Origin: Hysterangium stoloniferum
Taxonomy: Eukaryota; Basidiomycota; Agaricomycetes; Hysterangiales; Hysterangiaceae
Assembly: GCA_015178975.1 (NCBI GenBank)
Contig: WHVD01000036.1
Coordinates: 434,001-498,000 of the forward strand
DNA length: 64,000 bases
Direction: 5' to 3'
Of the stretch, positions 34,942 to 46,000 are shown in pieces. The notes beneath the pieces were generated by a model that saw only the letters and a list, made by a program, of their open reading frames with translations, did no database searches and was not told where the DNA came from. Each line of letters opens with the position of its first letter. The first letter of the stretch is position 1. The position numbers were made by a program, and so were the translations under genes.

Positions 34942-37222
34942 ATCATACATTGCAAAAATTCTGACTGTGATATTGTCATTCACCCTCAGACCAGAGATGC
35001 TGGTATTCAAAAGCAATTAAACCGTGGTTGTGATTGTGGATGGAATTTACATCATGTGACATGCAATATATTGTCCAAGCTTATTCATTATAAGAATGGG
35101 ATTACGTATCACAATGGTGGGACATATCTTCACCAACCACCCACCCATAAACTCCATCTTCTTCCTAATGAACGCTTTCAGCTCCACAAAATATTTCAGG
35201 AACATCCAAAAATAGGCTCACTACAATTAGCTGTTGGTATTCCTGGATTTTCTGGTCCAGGTAAATCTGTCACAGAGATGTCTCCAGTTCTATTAAATGT
35301 TGATCATGTTCAGTATGAGAATAAAATTGTTCACAAGGGAAATAAGATTATTAGAGGGACTACAGAATCAGCATTGGAACAGCTAGCTGAGTTTGGATCT
35401 TGTCATCCTGATTTTTTACATTATAGTGAGGTTGGCCCAACTACAATTCTTGTACTTCAAACTTCTTGAATGGAGCTACAAATAATGCTAGATGTTGTCC
35501 AGTATGATGCTGTCTGTGGATCTGTCTCTGATGCTGCACATGGCTATTGGAGAATGAGTGATTGGGTACTTATAGTATCATCCGTATATTCTCCACATCT
35601 TTCTTGTTGGGTTCCAGTTCTCTTCTCAGCAGCTAAAGGCACCACTTTCAATCATTACAAAATACACTTTCTAATGCTGTTTCAAAGCATTGCCTTTCAA
35701 TGTCAGAAGCAGGGACACCAATTACAGCTGTTCCGAGTACCTAAGGCGGAGTTCAGAATTTCAAAAAAATCCCACCACAGACAAATTGTGCCATATCTCC
35801 AGAATGAGTGGCAATTAAGGCATAATAGCATTCTCTGTGTATGATATTGTATGGATCTATGTATATATGTATGTATTTGCCCTTATGACAGGCTATTTAA
35901 TATTCAGTGAAATATCATTGCAATGGTTCCCTTTCATTCAATTCTCTCTATATTTGCATATACGCTGGTGGAATTAATACTATGTATTGTATCTAAACAT
36001 TACCTGAGTTGTAAGGCCTAATACTACCTTTTGAACAAGTTATATTACTCACTATCAAGTGTGCATACAGTAAGTGGCACAACTTGTTCAAAGGATGGTA
36101 TTAAGCCTCACAGCTTAGGGTATATTCATACACAATATAAAGTATTAGTCCTACCAGCTTATATGCAAATCAAGGAAGAATTGAATGAAGGGGAGCCATT
36201 GCACTCATATTTCACTAAATATTGAGTGGCATCTCATAAGGCCAACTATATATGTACATAAATATATACATATATACTATATAGTACACACTCCAGAATA
36301 TTTTGTCTTAATTGGGTCCCTTTCCTGAGATACAGCACAATTTGTCTGTGGGTCAAAAGCAGAATTTCTTTTTAAACTTTGAACTCTGCCTTAGGTACTC
36401 AGAACAGCTGTAACTGATGAAATGTTTTCATATGTTGTTGATTTCAGTCAAGCTCAGGCAAATGGCTTTGTGGAGGCCTTTGTTCAGTTTTGGTCTACTA
36501 TAGAGGGCAATACACGAAATAATGAGGAATTAACTAAGGCAGCAAACCCACTTTTGAAAGGATGCTATCAGCATTTTCATACTGGCATCACTCGTCTCCA
36601 AAAGATTAGTGGTGTAGTACAGCCCCAGTTACAGAACATTTTTGAATCACATGCTCTAGGTTTGTTAGAGGCTATCAATGCAGAGGCCTTTAAAGCACAT
36701 GCTGCAGCACTTATACATGACTTTCCAGGTATTAAAAACTGGATGGATTGGTGGCAGAAGGACAGAACTTCCCAAATGCTTTTTAAGCCATTTCAAACCA
36801 TGAAAGAAGATCTCTGGAAGCGACTACCAGATACTACAAATGCTGAGGAAGCCATGCATTTTAGACTATACAGTGGGCTTGGTCACAATTTGGGACTTAT
36901 GGAAGGTCTAGAAGGATTATTTTCATTTGTGAATCTTCTAGAGATGCAGGGTATTGCCAAGCAATCAGGGATACCAGTGGAATATGGGACTATAAAACCT
37001 TGGACTAAGAATGCTCATCAGTTAGGACAAACTAAAGTCCACCAAAATCCAAATTTTAAAAGATTTCAGAATGATGGTCATCCACCAGATACTGCTAAGA
37101 CTCTGATTCTTGGTACCAAAAGTAAGAAAAAGAGATCTGTCTTTATTCCAGGATACCAATGGAAGGAAAACTCTTGTTGGTTGGATACTTCACTTGAACT
37201 CATATACATACCAGGCAGTTGA
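34942..37222 (+). pseudogene. MULE transposase core with GCM1/WRKY-like zinc-binding N-terminus
   Basis: The N-terminus has cysteine/histidine pairs (IIHCKNSDCD ... GCDCGWNLHHVTC ... PPTHKLHL) like the GCM1/WRKY-type DNA-binding fold of MULE transposases. The core shows the expected acidic residues: SDAAHGYW (first D), VVDFSQAQANGF (second D), a C-x2-H pair in GCYQHFHTG, and TNAEEAMHFRLY (E). One in-frame TGA lies at 35467-35469 (after LVLQTS) and the fold-back interrupts the frame at 35724. Removing the 686 bp plus one TA leaves the flanking frame open (HQLTDEMF). The protein would cut the element's ends. Family assignment rests on motif order; I cannot exclude another DDE superfamily. Confidence 0.65.
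35725..36410. mobile_element. Fold-back MITE at a TA target
   Basis: Almost the whole 686 bp is one imperfect palindrome. The left arm (35725 to about 36055) pairs with the right arm (about 36080 to 36410), starting cagctgttc...gaacagctg and with a ~25-nt loop near 36068. TA flanks both ends (35723-35724 and 36411-36412). No coding capacity. The TA duplication fits a Tc1/mariner-mobilised non-autonomous element. Confidence 0.85.
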
Positions 37223-38223
37223 TCACCATTGGCTAGCATTATGTCAAAATATTTCACAACTGGATGCTCAGTTATTACTCTCATTTTTTATACCATATTT
37301 TTGAAGAGCGTTTAATTACTGTTGGTGAAGTATTCAATGGCCAAGAAAGCATATTAATTTGTGCCAAATGTGATCAATTATGTGGACAACCCTTTCAAAA
37401 GGGGTTTATAAAAGCAATTAATGAGCCTGATGTTCTCATGGGTTGGTTTGAGATTCATAGCCATTCTTGTGATAATACAACACTCTCATTTCTTGAAGTC
37501 CAAATAATCCAACTCCACTCTTGTGAAACCCAACAAGAGGCCCATGATCAACTTACCAGCCTGCCAAAGACATGAACAATTTACTACCTTCAACTCAAAC
37601 ACTACCAGATGGCAAATGGCAATTTACAATCATGGTTATACTCACAGGCTCTTCCAAGATCAGATAATATAGAAGCTTTTTGGAAAAGGTGCAAAGGTGA
37701 ACAGATATGCAAGAGTACACCCTCTATAATGGAAATCTGGATACACATTCCCATTATGCTTATTTTGTCTCTAGATTATAAAGACTTGACAAAGACCTGG
37801 TGTCTGCCCAAAAGGCTTAAATTATTTCAGAATTCAAGCCATCTTGAAGATCTCCACTACAACCTTGTAAGCAAAGCCATCTATTCACCATCTATTCAAC
37901 ACTTTACATCAAGGTTCCATAATGGCAAAGCTATCTATGAGCATGATGGTTTACATCATTCAGGATCCCCAGTAAAAATACAAAAAGGTACTATATCACA
38001 ACACCTTGAAGAGAAGATTCAGACAGTTTCAGGCCCATCTTCATATACTAGTACTGTTATATATATGTTACAAGGTGGAATTAAAGCTCAGGAAGAGTTT
38101 CAGAAAATACAAAAAAAAGTCTTGGCTGATCACCATATTCTTGTAAACTACAATTCTTCAGCAACACTGCCTCAAGCCACTCTAAATCCTACTATCTTTT
38201 CTCTATTTCCATCAGAGGAATGA
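37140..38223 (+). pseudogene. USP-like cysteine peptidase domain of the MULE
   Basis: The reading frame following the transposase core has ENSCWLDTSLELIY (37168-37209), like the Cys box of ubiquitin-specific proteases. It then has a cysteine-rich stretch (CAKCDQLCG, about 37355) and, 3' (37609-38223), PSIQHFTSRFHNG followed by AIYEHDGLHHSG, like the His box and terminal Asp of that fold. Two or three frame breaks near 37215, 37305 and 37575 divide it. Peptidase genes carried by MULEs are known from plant Kaonashi elements (Ulp1 type), but this Cys box looks more USP-like. Activity is unproven. Confidence 0.5.
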
Positions 38224-38511
38224 TTTTGGCTTACAAACCCCAGTAGGCTGGATATTCAAGATTATATTTGTATATCACCACAAGACATTTCTCATGTGAC
38301 TCCAAAGCAAATTCAAATCACTCCAAATGCACCTAGCATACTCAAGAGACAAAATAGAAATCAATCTCATATATTAATCCAAACTGATGAGGATGATGAG
38401 GCATTCTATTCCCAATAGAAACATCCTCAAAGATACCCCCAAAGAGTAGATTCTGATAGTGAAGGCCAGGTAGTCATTCACAAAACAAAGTCCAAAGGAC
38501 TTCCAAAACCT

Positions 38512-38775
38512 GTGTCTACACCTGCCTTATCTCCAATACCTGATATTACTGGGATAAGTTCTAATGCTTCACTATTTCCAATCTCCTGTTGTTGTGGACA
38601 TACTGGTGATGGCAATGAGGAAGCAGCTCAGGGATTTACCAATGACTACATTCACTGTGATAAATGCCATAATTGGTCTCATATTGCTTGTCAATGTGAA
38701 GGAAGAGCTAGTAACCTTGGAAATAGACCATTCATTTGTGATGAATGTGATATAGTTCAAATTCAACTAGCATTG
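38512..38775 (+). pseudogene. PHD finger exon of the MULE (copy B)
   Basis: The frame reads CCCGHTGDGNEEAAQGF, IHCDKCHNWSHIACQC and FICDEC, a complete C4HC3-type PHD zinc finger. PHD fingers usually bind histone H3 tails, so this could steer the transposase to chromatin. Upstream, 38224-38500 continues a low-complexity linker. A TGA follows QLAL, shortly before a GTATGT donor at about 38802. The identical exon in copy A begins at 7197. Confidence 0.75.
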
Positions 38776-38907
38776 TGACCTCGATCAGAATGGTATGTAA
38801 ACTTGTTTTGATATTTGGATAACCTCTTACAGATGTGTTTTAAATAGCTCAAGAACTCAACAGCTAAATAACCATGCAACTCAACCTTTGCACAAGTGCC
38901 TCTTGTA

Positions 38908-39168
38908 TGTAAGTGTAATCCCGTCGTCAATTGGGATCACTGGCGGTCACACGAGTTGACAGGACCATGGTGTATTGTCCAGAACAAGACAGGATACAGG
39001 CAAGTGCAGCGTACGGTAAGGAAAGAGAAGGAAAACTACCTAGGCTTTATATGCTGTGATCACATGGTAGAACAAAGGGAGTGGAACAAGGGAGTGGAAC
39101 AAAAGGACAATGAGAACAAAGGAGTGGAACAAAAGGACAATGAGTAAGACTGGGATGCCAGGCTTACA
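38908..39168 (-). mobile_element. Short TG...CA element, copy 1
   Basis: It is absent from copy A at the same point. On the minus strand it starts TGTAAGCCTGG and ends in TTACA. The nearest flanking repeat is GTA (38905-38907 and 39169-39171). A diverged copy is at 58873-59063. A 27-bp tandem duplication (around aaaggagtggaacaaaagg) lies inside. A TATA-like atataaagcc suggests a small solo LTR; a MITE is the alternative. Confidence 0.6.
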
Positions 39169-39228
39169 GTAAGTTTCCAAATCAAATTTCACCTTTGATT
39201 GTCTTAATGCATATTAATTATATTTAGA

Positions 39229-39441
39229 CCTGGATTGGGTGCCCTTGCTCAACATGGGAAGTATTACTATCCTGTGCAGCTAATTCAACTTGATCATAAC
39301 TCTGATCCCAAAATAGGACATGTGAAATGGTGGTGACACAATCACTATCATAATCTATCTCCAACAGAATCATAGATTCCAGAACATAATGTTATTGACT
39401 CCTTGTGGAGAGACCAGAAGTATAGATGGCAAATTAGAGTA
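39229..39441 (+). pseudogene. PWWP-like exon of the MULE (copy B)
   Basis: After an AG acceptor (ttatatttag), the frame reads PGLGALAQHGKYYYPVQLIQ, then HVKWW, and ends WRDQKYRWQIR before a GTAAGC donor. The pattern of an aromatic-rich YYPVQLI strand followed by a VKWW strand resembles PWWP/Tudor-type chromatin readers. A TGA follows VKWW. The same exon is in copy A at about 7629-7840. Confidence 0.45.
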
Positions 39442-39495
39442 AGCTATTTAAAGTTATTTGTAGTTCTTAAAATAACTGAATTTTGACTTTTATAG

Positions 39496-40218
39496 TTGGG
39501 AAAATGGGATTTGGTGTGCTCATTACCACATGAAGATGACAAGGTCTTGGATTACCTTTATTATCCCTCATCTCCAATGTTTGATACTCTTCTGAAACCC
39601 CATCTTCCATTACTTAACAAGCTGGTGAAGATACCAAAACAAGTTATAAGAGAAGAATGTCCTGCTTTGGATTATCTGTACACTGGGAAGGCTGTTTCAG
39701 AGTTGAAGGCTGAATTGAATTACCTGAAAAACCATATCATATTGTTTTCTGGAAATCTCTCTACAATACAAATTGCCATGATACATTATTGGCTACATAT
39801 GAACCTAGACTCTGGTGCAAGGAACAAGGATAAATGGATCCAAAGGGTACCTGCTGCCCATGCAATGACTCTTCTTATTCTGAGACAGTCCTACACCCAA
39901 TTATCCCCTGATGGTCCACATTTTGAGGATCTTCCTAAACATGCACAACTGTTTCAAGACCTACTGAAGCACTCATGGCATATACAGTATAGCCAGGTAT
40001 CACCATTCCCTGCTATAGATGTTGACAAAGAAGCCATTGGATTACTTGAACATGAAATGTTTGAAACTTCAAAAGCAGCAGGGCCTGCCAGCTGGAAACA
40101 GTGGGGATTGGATGCAGGTCACCATCAGAATAAATGGAGTCCTTATCCTTTTGTTCCCTACTCTTGGAATGAATGTGATATTCCTGAACCAGAGGAGACT
40201 GAATATCAGGTATTTTAA
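39496..40218 (+). CDS. MULE C-terminal helical domain (copy B)
   Basis: A 240-aa open frame follows an intron with a tttatag acceptor. It begins GKWDLVCSLPHEDDK and ends PEPEETEYQVF, where a GTATTT donor-like site follows. No known domain is recognised. It has conserved leucine-rich helices (PLLNKLVKIPKQVIREECPA) and an intact frame, unlike copy A. It is probably the last large exon of the MULE protein. Confidence 0.55.
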   Translation: MGKWDLVCSLPHEDDKVLDYLYYPSSPMFDTLLKPHLPLLNKLVKIPKQVIREECPALDYLYTGKAVSELKAELNYLKNHIILFSGNLSTIQIAMIHYWLHMNLDSGARNKDKWIQRVPAAHAMTLLILRQSYTQLSPDGPHFEDLPKHAQLFQDLLKHSWHIQYSQVSPFPAIDVDKEAIGLLEHEMFETSKAAGPASWKQWGLDAGHHQNKWSPYPFVPYSWNECDIPEPEETEYQVF

Positions 40219-41487
40219 AATCAATTTCAAAATCTGATATAGATCAATGCTCATCCTTTCATGTAGCATTACCAGAATTTAGTGAAGGCAGTGAACCAGA
40301 GACTCAACAATCTTACATTTTCCCTCCAAATAGATCAAAACCCCAACCAGTTCAGAAGCACAAAGCAGAGGGAATGTGTAAGGAAACTCTGTTTGAGAAA
40401 CAGTCTGCAAGAATACTCAGAAAATGACCCAGGCTGAATTATAAGGAGACTTAAAGGTATTAAAGTGTTTTAATACAAATAAAGAAGTTTTCTGTATATA
40501 ATTTTCATTTTGAGAGCATATAAAACAATATAGAGCATTTCACACATGTATTTAACATTTTTTTGAGCCTCTGTCATCCAAAGGTAAAGTTATTTCATTG
40601 TTTGAGCAGTCACCTTCCTAATGAGGAAGTGTCGCACAGTTTACCTTCCACAGCAGCATGACACCCTGTACGGCACTTTCCTATAGCCTGAGTCACATGT
40701 TTTTCAGACACATTGTTATCCGACATTGTCACCATTTCATCATTTTGTCTGTTCAGCATTTGCTAGTGGATCATCAAATTGTTGCATTGTAGTTGTCATA
40801 GTGGTTTCATGACATCGAAACTGCTGGTAACATGTCATTGGGTTTGCCGTTTTCTGTGTTTTGCACGTCTGATTGGTCCTCCTGACATGTCTGACTCTGG
40901 AGTTGGGGTTGTGTGCTCAAGACATTCCATCCCTGCATGTGGTAGTTGTGCGGGTGTGTCAGTCAGTGTGTTTTCACAATGCATTGGGTGCTCATAGAGT
41001 CCTTCCCTCCTGCAACCGGCACGTCATTCAAAGTGATGATGACTGATTCATTGAATTTCATGTTGGGATCTATGGTGATGTGTTGTTTCCAGGCCAATAA
41101 CTGTGCTACACTTTGTTTTTGCTGCTGAAACCTACCTGGTGCCCTTTGTTGGCCTTGGATGTGGTATTCTTTGAAGGTGAAAAATTGATGGTAATTGCAT
41201 GGCATGTCATTTAATGGTACTGAATCATATACATCAGTTTAAGTGTCTTTGTGTGGACTTGTTTCCTGAAATAAGGTGAATCTTGTGAATCTTGTTATTA
41301 ATACAAAATCCATACTTGACATAGTGATATTTGCATTCTTGTCTATATTATAATTTACATTGTTATCTCTTTTGTTGCACTTTTTCTCACTTTGCAACAG
41401 TTGGCTGTGAAGTAGTCTATCCTTTCATAGTTTTAGCATACAATGTTCTCAGGTGATCTCTCTAGCCTTTTGTGGTTTCTGAGTTTA

Positions 41488-42170
41488 CCATGATCTTTCA
41501 ATACTGCCATTGCCATCTCTGAAGCTGTTGTCCTCTTCTTGTTGATAGTGATATGTTCATATACCTTAATTATAGCATTAACAACTTTGGCTAGTTCTAG
41601 AGATATAGCCAAGAACTTTGCTGATGTTGATATGATGTTAATGAATAGACAGCACAACTTACAGAAGGTAGTGATCTGAGGACAATAGTAACCAAATCAT
41701 CATTTGAGAGTTTGGCACCCATGCCTTTGAGTTGAGCCTGTATTTTCATCAACTCATTAATTTGTCTTGCCTGCTAAATCATCCTCACATTTCATTCTGT
41801 ACATTTGACACCTGATATCTATCTATACAGACAGTGGCTTCTCTTTATACTTAGTGTACAATACATACATCCCCACTTCCTTTGCCATTTGAAACTTCTA
41901 AATTTCACTCTGAAAGATTGGTTCCATAGATCTGAATATTAAACTTTGGTATACATGCACCTCATATTGTTCAAATTCATCCTGTCATTACTCTGCAACT
42001 TTGATCTTTGATGAGTCATCTTCTGTAATAACATGCCTTACTCAGAAAGTCAGTGGTGGCAGCAGTTTCCTTGCAGTTCCTTCAAAATGCTATTTTGGAT
42101 CCTTGCCAATATCAGTACCATTGTGTCTGGCTCTTCCAGGTAACCCAGTTTGATCATCTTGATCAGGTTT
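41488..42170 (-). mobile_element. Retroelement gag fragment (LTR retrotransposon fossil)
   Basis: Minus-strand frames contain QAQLKGMGAKLSNDDLVTIV followed by LRSLPS, and 41433-41657 has SLELAKVVNAIIKVYEHITI. This is the pattern of the helical gag (UBN2/retrotrans_gag) of copia- or gypsy-type elements. No LTR or pol is attached. Broken. Confidence 0.5.
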
Positions 42171-43960
42171 TGAGATAAAAAAAACTCTTGATCCTAGGTT
42201 CTGTGGAGCCCATAACCTGTTGAATTTATTTGCACAGTTCTAAATATACCCTCTCAATGAGTTATAAACCTTCATTGAAAGGCTACATAGTTGGTTTCCA
42301 TTCCATATAGTTCAGCAATGACCAGTGAACTATACAGTCATTAAATATTCTAGCTTACCAAAGGTATCTTCTTTAATGCTTATACTTCAAAAGAAACAAG
42401 CCCAAATATAATGAATACAGAAAATGACTTATTGAATCACCATCATGAATAGTGATCTGGAGAATGATCCAACCAAAGAAACAGCAGAACAACAGGTAAC
42501 CACTTATACCCCAATATGACTGTCCATCAGGGTTGTCAAAAAGTGTTAGGATCAACATAGGATTGAGCATTGAGTGTGGCAGTGAGAAGAGAAGGGTAGT
42601 CATTGAGAAAACAGATCTGACCACCATATTTGATTTAATGACCTCCTCAAAGATAGATCCCAGGATCTGTGTCCTTGTAGCCTCTGTGGTGGACTTCATG
42701 CTGGCCAGTACAACATTCACTGGGCAAAGCCCTTGCTCCAAAAATCTTTAGGATCTTCAGTAGAGGCTTATTTTATAACTAAGGATCCTAAATTTTGTTA
42801 GAGAGGGGGGTTATCCCAGTGAGATATATCTCTTTGTACTTCTCTACCATTGAAATATGGAAACTAATATATAAATATCCTTTATTGATTTGGTGCAGTC
42901 AGTCAAGCCATTTATACCTACTGTTTTGAGCCTACTGGCGATCCCATACCTTGTGATGTCGTTCTAAGCCCCACGAGATTATGACCACGCGGTAATATAT
43001 ATTGTAGGTATGGAAGCCAGGATGAATATAAGGAGAAAACTATTCCTCAAAATAAAGATTGAGAGGAGGGCCATCAACACTCAGTAGGCCGCCTGAACCA
43101 TTAAAAATAATATAAACCCTGAGACGTCCGAAAATCCGCCATACTACTACACATGAGTCATATTTCGCAGCCACGGCCTCCGATGACCAACATTCTATCT
43201 TCAAAGACGTTCCCAATATACCAACCAATAGCCATCCATCGCGGTTGTTAGACACCCAGCATGTCACATTAAGCGCCATCAAAACGCCAGAAGAAGCATC
43301 TCAGAGTTCTTTGGGCTTCTAGATCCGGGCTCCAAAGCTTAAAGGGGACGATCCCGCATTCAATCGGCGACGCCCAGCCTTATCCATACATGTATCGATC
43401 GTCCGAAAGTCTATCTCCATCGTTTGGCGAGTCAGTTTTTTCAAAGGGTAAATGTGGTTTTGTCATATGCAGGCTGTTGGTCGATACTTGTTACAATGAA
43501 AAGAATGAAGTATAGAGACTACTATTTTTAAAATATAATTTCAGAGTGTCGTGATGTGTCACCCTGATGGAAACACCGCCCTAGTTCGCTTCATAAGCTT
43601 TCAGAACAGATATTCTTGGGTAGAAACGGGCGATACCATTGTTATAAATCGAGTTTACATCTCACTGGAGGTATTCCGCCCATTTTAATTGTAGATAGAT
43701 GTAAATAGACTATGTACCAACGTACAAGGAAAACGATGAAAAAATGTAACGAAGCAAAAAATACAAAAGGAGGCATAGGTATCTACATTGATGGATGGCA
43801 GGGATGGATAGAATCTCGAGGTCATGTGATGGTGTGAGTTGATTGTCTTGATGAAAAATGGGTGTCAGTTGAAAATAAGAGACTCGGGATAAAATGTCAA
43901 CTTACCACAGATCCACTGGATTGATCTGAATTCCCGCCGACCGCACGTTGCAGACATTAC
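42171..43960. other. Intergenic; sharp change to CpG-rich DNA near 42950
   Basis: 42171-42950 is AT-rich and CpG-poor, with one hydrophobic minus-strand frame (42373-42741) of unknown meaning. From about 42950 CpG rises abruptly. A minus-strand frame at 43040-43282 (NRDGWLLVGILGTSLKIECW) looks gene-like, perhaps a beta-propeller piece, but cannot be assigned. Confidence 0.35.
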
Positions 43961-43966
43961 TTTAAA

Positions 43967-44640
43967 CTATATCTGTGGTATATATGTGTAATTGGATGTG
44001 ACATGTGATGGAATGCCATGCTTGGAAAATACGTGGGTGACAAATAATTTGGCTAACTGTACAGATGTTATCGTGTCGTATGTTGGAATGAAAATGCTTT
44101 GCTTTGTGAGCTGATCCACAACAACTAGGATTGCTGTATGACCTTTGGATGCCGGTAGGTGCTCGATGAAATCCATAGAAATTGAGTTCCAGGGTTTTTC
44201 TGGTATCAGTAATTGTTTAAGCAGGCCATATGGTTTGTGTCACTGTGATTTAGAGCGTAAACATGTTGTACAAGATTTGCAATAGTGCTTAACAAAATCT
44301 CGGATGCCGGGCCATGTATATTCTCTTCTAATGAGTGAAAGAGTCTTATTGAGGCCGAAGTGTCCTGAGATCGGGTGGTTGTGCTTATGTTGTAGGATTT
44401 GCAGCCAAAGGGTATCGGAATCCGGTACATAGATGCGGTTGTCAAGTCTAATGAAACCTTGTGAGTCTAGTGACCATTGGGGTTAATCGAGGTCAGATGG
44501 GTTATTGAGGTGTGCTTTGGTGACTGGATCTGATGGAATTGCTGATAGTATATCTCAATGTAATTTCTCGGTATCCATAAGAATAACACTTCACAAGACT
44601 GGATGAATGAGGTAAGTGAATAATCCCTCCTCTCACACCC
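43967..44640 (-). mobile_element. Gypsy integrase fragment
   Basis: Minus-strand frames give the zinc-binding N-terminus and core of a Gypsy integrase (DRIYVPDS..., HKHNHPISGHFGLNKTL-like, [20 protein letters not shown]). Broken, with several breaks. CpG-rich compared with fossil III. Confidence 0.8.
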
Positions 44641-45560
44641 ATAAGTGATGGGGCAAGCCCTGCGGAGATCTCAGCCTATGAGGTCATGCACCGTTTGGAG
44701 CTTGACGTTCAGGAGGCACAGGATAGCCTTACTGCTGCCAAGGTTCGCCAGGCATATCATGCCAATGAAGATTGTGCTGCAGATATCCCATACCAAGTGG
44801 GAGATTTAGTCATGCTGTCTACTACACATCGCTGCCGCAACTACAAGGGCAAGGGGAAGAAGACATCTAAGGCCTCGGTGTCTTCAAGGGCCCTGCGGGG
44901 GAGCCACTCGTCATGGTCCTTGCCAAAACCCACCCATCGCACAAGGTATTACACCCCACGGCCGTGGCGGCGTGCGTCGACAATCCGGTCAATAAGGGTT
45001 TCGGTGGAGCCATCTTCTGTCACAACAAGGCCTGGGCGAATGAGTTCCCGGTGGGGGAAGAGGGAGGGGTCGTTGGGGATGAAGGGTTTCAGGAGGCTGG
45101 AGTGGAACCCGGAGTAAGATGTAGGGTTGTTCGGCAGGCGTAGGGTGTAACTGGACTTCTCCGGGAACACTTGGGTGACTTCATAGGGGCCATCAAAACG
45201 GGGCATGAACTTGGCAGCCCGTTTCTTCAGTTTGCTTTTGCCAGCAGACATTCCGAGACTTGATGACTGGGTTTCCTGCACAAGAGACAGAGGTTGTTGT
45301 CCATACGACGTTGTCTTTCTTGTGGAGTCAATTTGCCATCGGGTCCGAGTTTGCCTGAGAGGTCGGGTTTTCCGGCTTGTTTGCCGGACTGTTGACCCTT
45401 GTTATTGTCCTTGTTGTCCTTGTTGTTGTTGTTTGAAGACTTCTTATCGTTCTTCTTGTCGGATTGTGTGGAGTTCTGGTTGCTGGTTGACGAATTATTG
45501 TTATTGTTTTTATTGTCCTTGGACTTGTTTACTTTGTCCACGGATGTCTCGCAGGCAACT
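44641..45560. mobile_element. Mosaic of Gypsy fragments in both orientations
   Basis: 44641-44870 on plus encodes a Gypsy integrase tail (SAYEVMHRLELDVQEAQDSL). 44949-45281 on minus encodes another integrase tail region (KFMPRFDGPYEV, SSLLKPFIPNDPSLF). 45227-45560 on minus encodes an Asn/Lys-rich gag end with a zinc knuckle (CLLCRKPSHQVSEC). All are fossils. The opposite orientations indicate local rearrangement. Confidence 0.75.
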
Positions 45561-46000
45561 TCTGCGTGTGTCTGTCCCATATGCAAGGCACCGTTCCCCC
45601 GGAAGGATACGATGCAAAGACATTTTAAGGAATACCATGGAGATCTCTGAAATTAACCTTTGTGACATGTGGTCAGTGGGAGTTCAGATCAAGCCAGTGG
45701 CTTTTTGGTATGTTGACATTTAATAGAGTCTCTTATTTTTTGACCTGGGGTTAGTGCTAGATATGGGTCAGATCGCTCGCAGGTTCAGCGGAAAAAGCTG
45801 CGTATGCCCTGCAACGATACGTCAAACCGTGAAGAAAAACAAGGAGACAAGGTTCACATGTGTAGCATGTGCCCTTCTTCTAGGTTTACAAGAGCAAGCG
45901 ATCTGAAGCGTCACTTAAAAACAGCTCGGCAACACAACCCGGTTGCAAGGTTTCAAGGAAGGTGAGGAAACCTTGTGGACGAAGGCAGGAATGAAATGCT
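45550..46000 (+). pseudogene. C2H2 zinc-finger gene remnant
   Basis: Two fingers are visible: CPICKAPFPRKDTMQRHFKEYH (about 45576-45641; C-x2-C-x12-H-x4-H) and CSMCPSSRFTRASDLKRHLKT followed by ARQH (about 45864-45935). They are in different frames, separated by about 210 bp. A plausible intron acceptor (cgcag) precedes 45781, but no clear donor lies before the TGA after YHGDL. The 5' side is replaced by gag sequence. Proteins of this type are usually DNA-binding regulators. It is likely a broken host gene. Confidence 0.5.

Larger units (their letters stand above)
34940..41487 (+). mobile_element. MULE-type DNA transposon (copy B)
   Basis: This is the longer of two copies. It encodes a zinc-binding GCM1/WRKY-like N-terminus, a MULE DDE core, a USP-like cysteine peptidase domain, a PHD finger, a PWWP-like segment and a helical C-terminus, and ends in ~1.2 kb of 3' non-coding DNA shared with copy A. 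The 5' end is missing: the Gypsy 3' LTR abuts the N-terminal coding region. Terminal inverted repeats were not found. It carries a 686-bp fold-back (35725-36410) and a 261-bp insertion (38908-39168). CpG is strongly depleted. Confidence 0.75.

Noticed and set aside
36240-36290. Independent AT microsatellite
   Set aside because: It belongs to the right arm of the fold-back and pairs with the left arm.
34940-41487. KDZ transposon or Helitron
   Set aside because: No CxC cluster and KDZ core order, no Rep/helicase motifs; the D-D-(CxxH)-E order fits MULE better.
43040-43282. WD40 repeat protein on the minus strand
   Set aside because: A single LKIECW-like end is not enough; no second repeat was seen.
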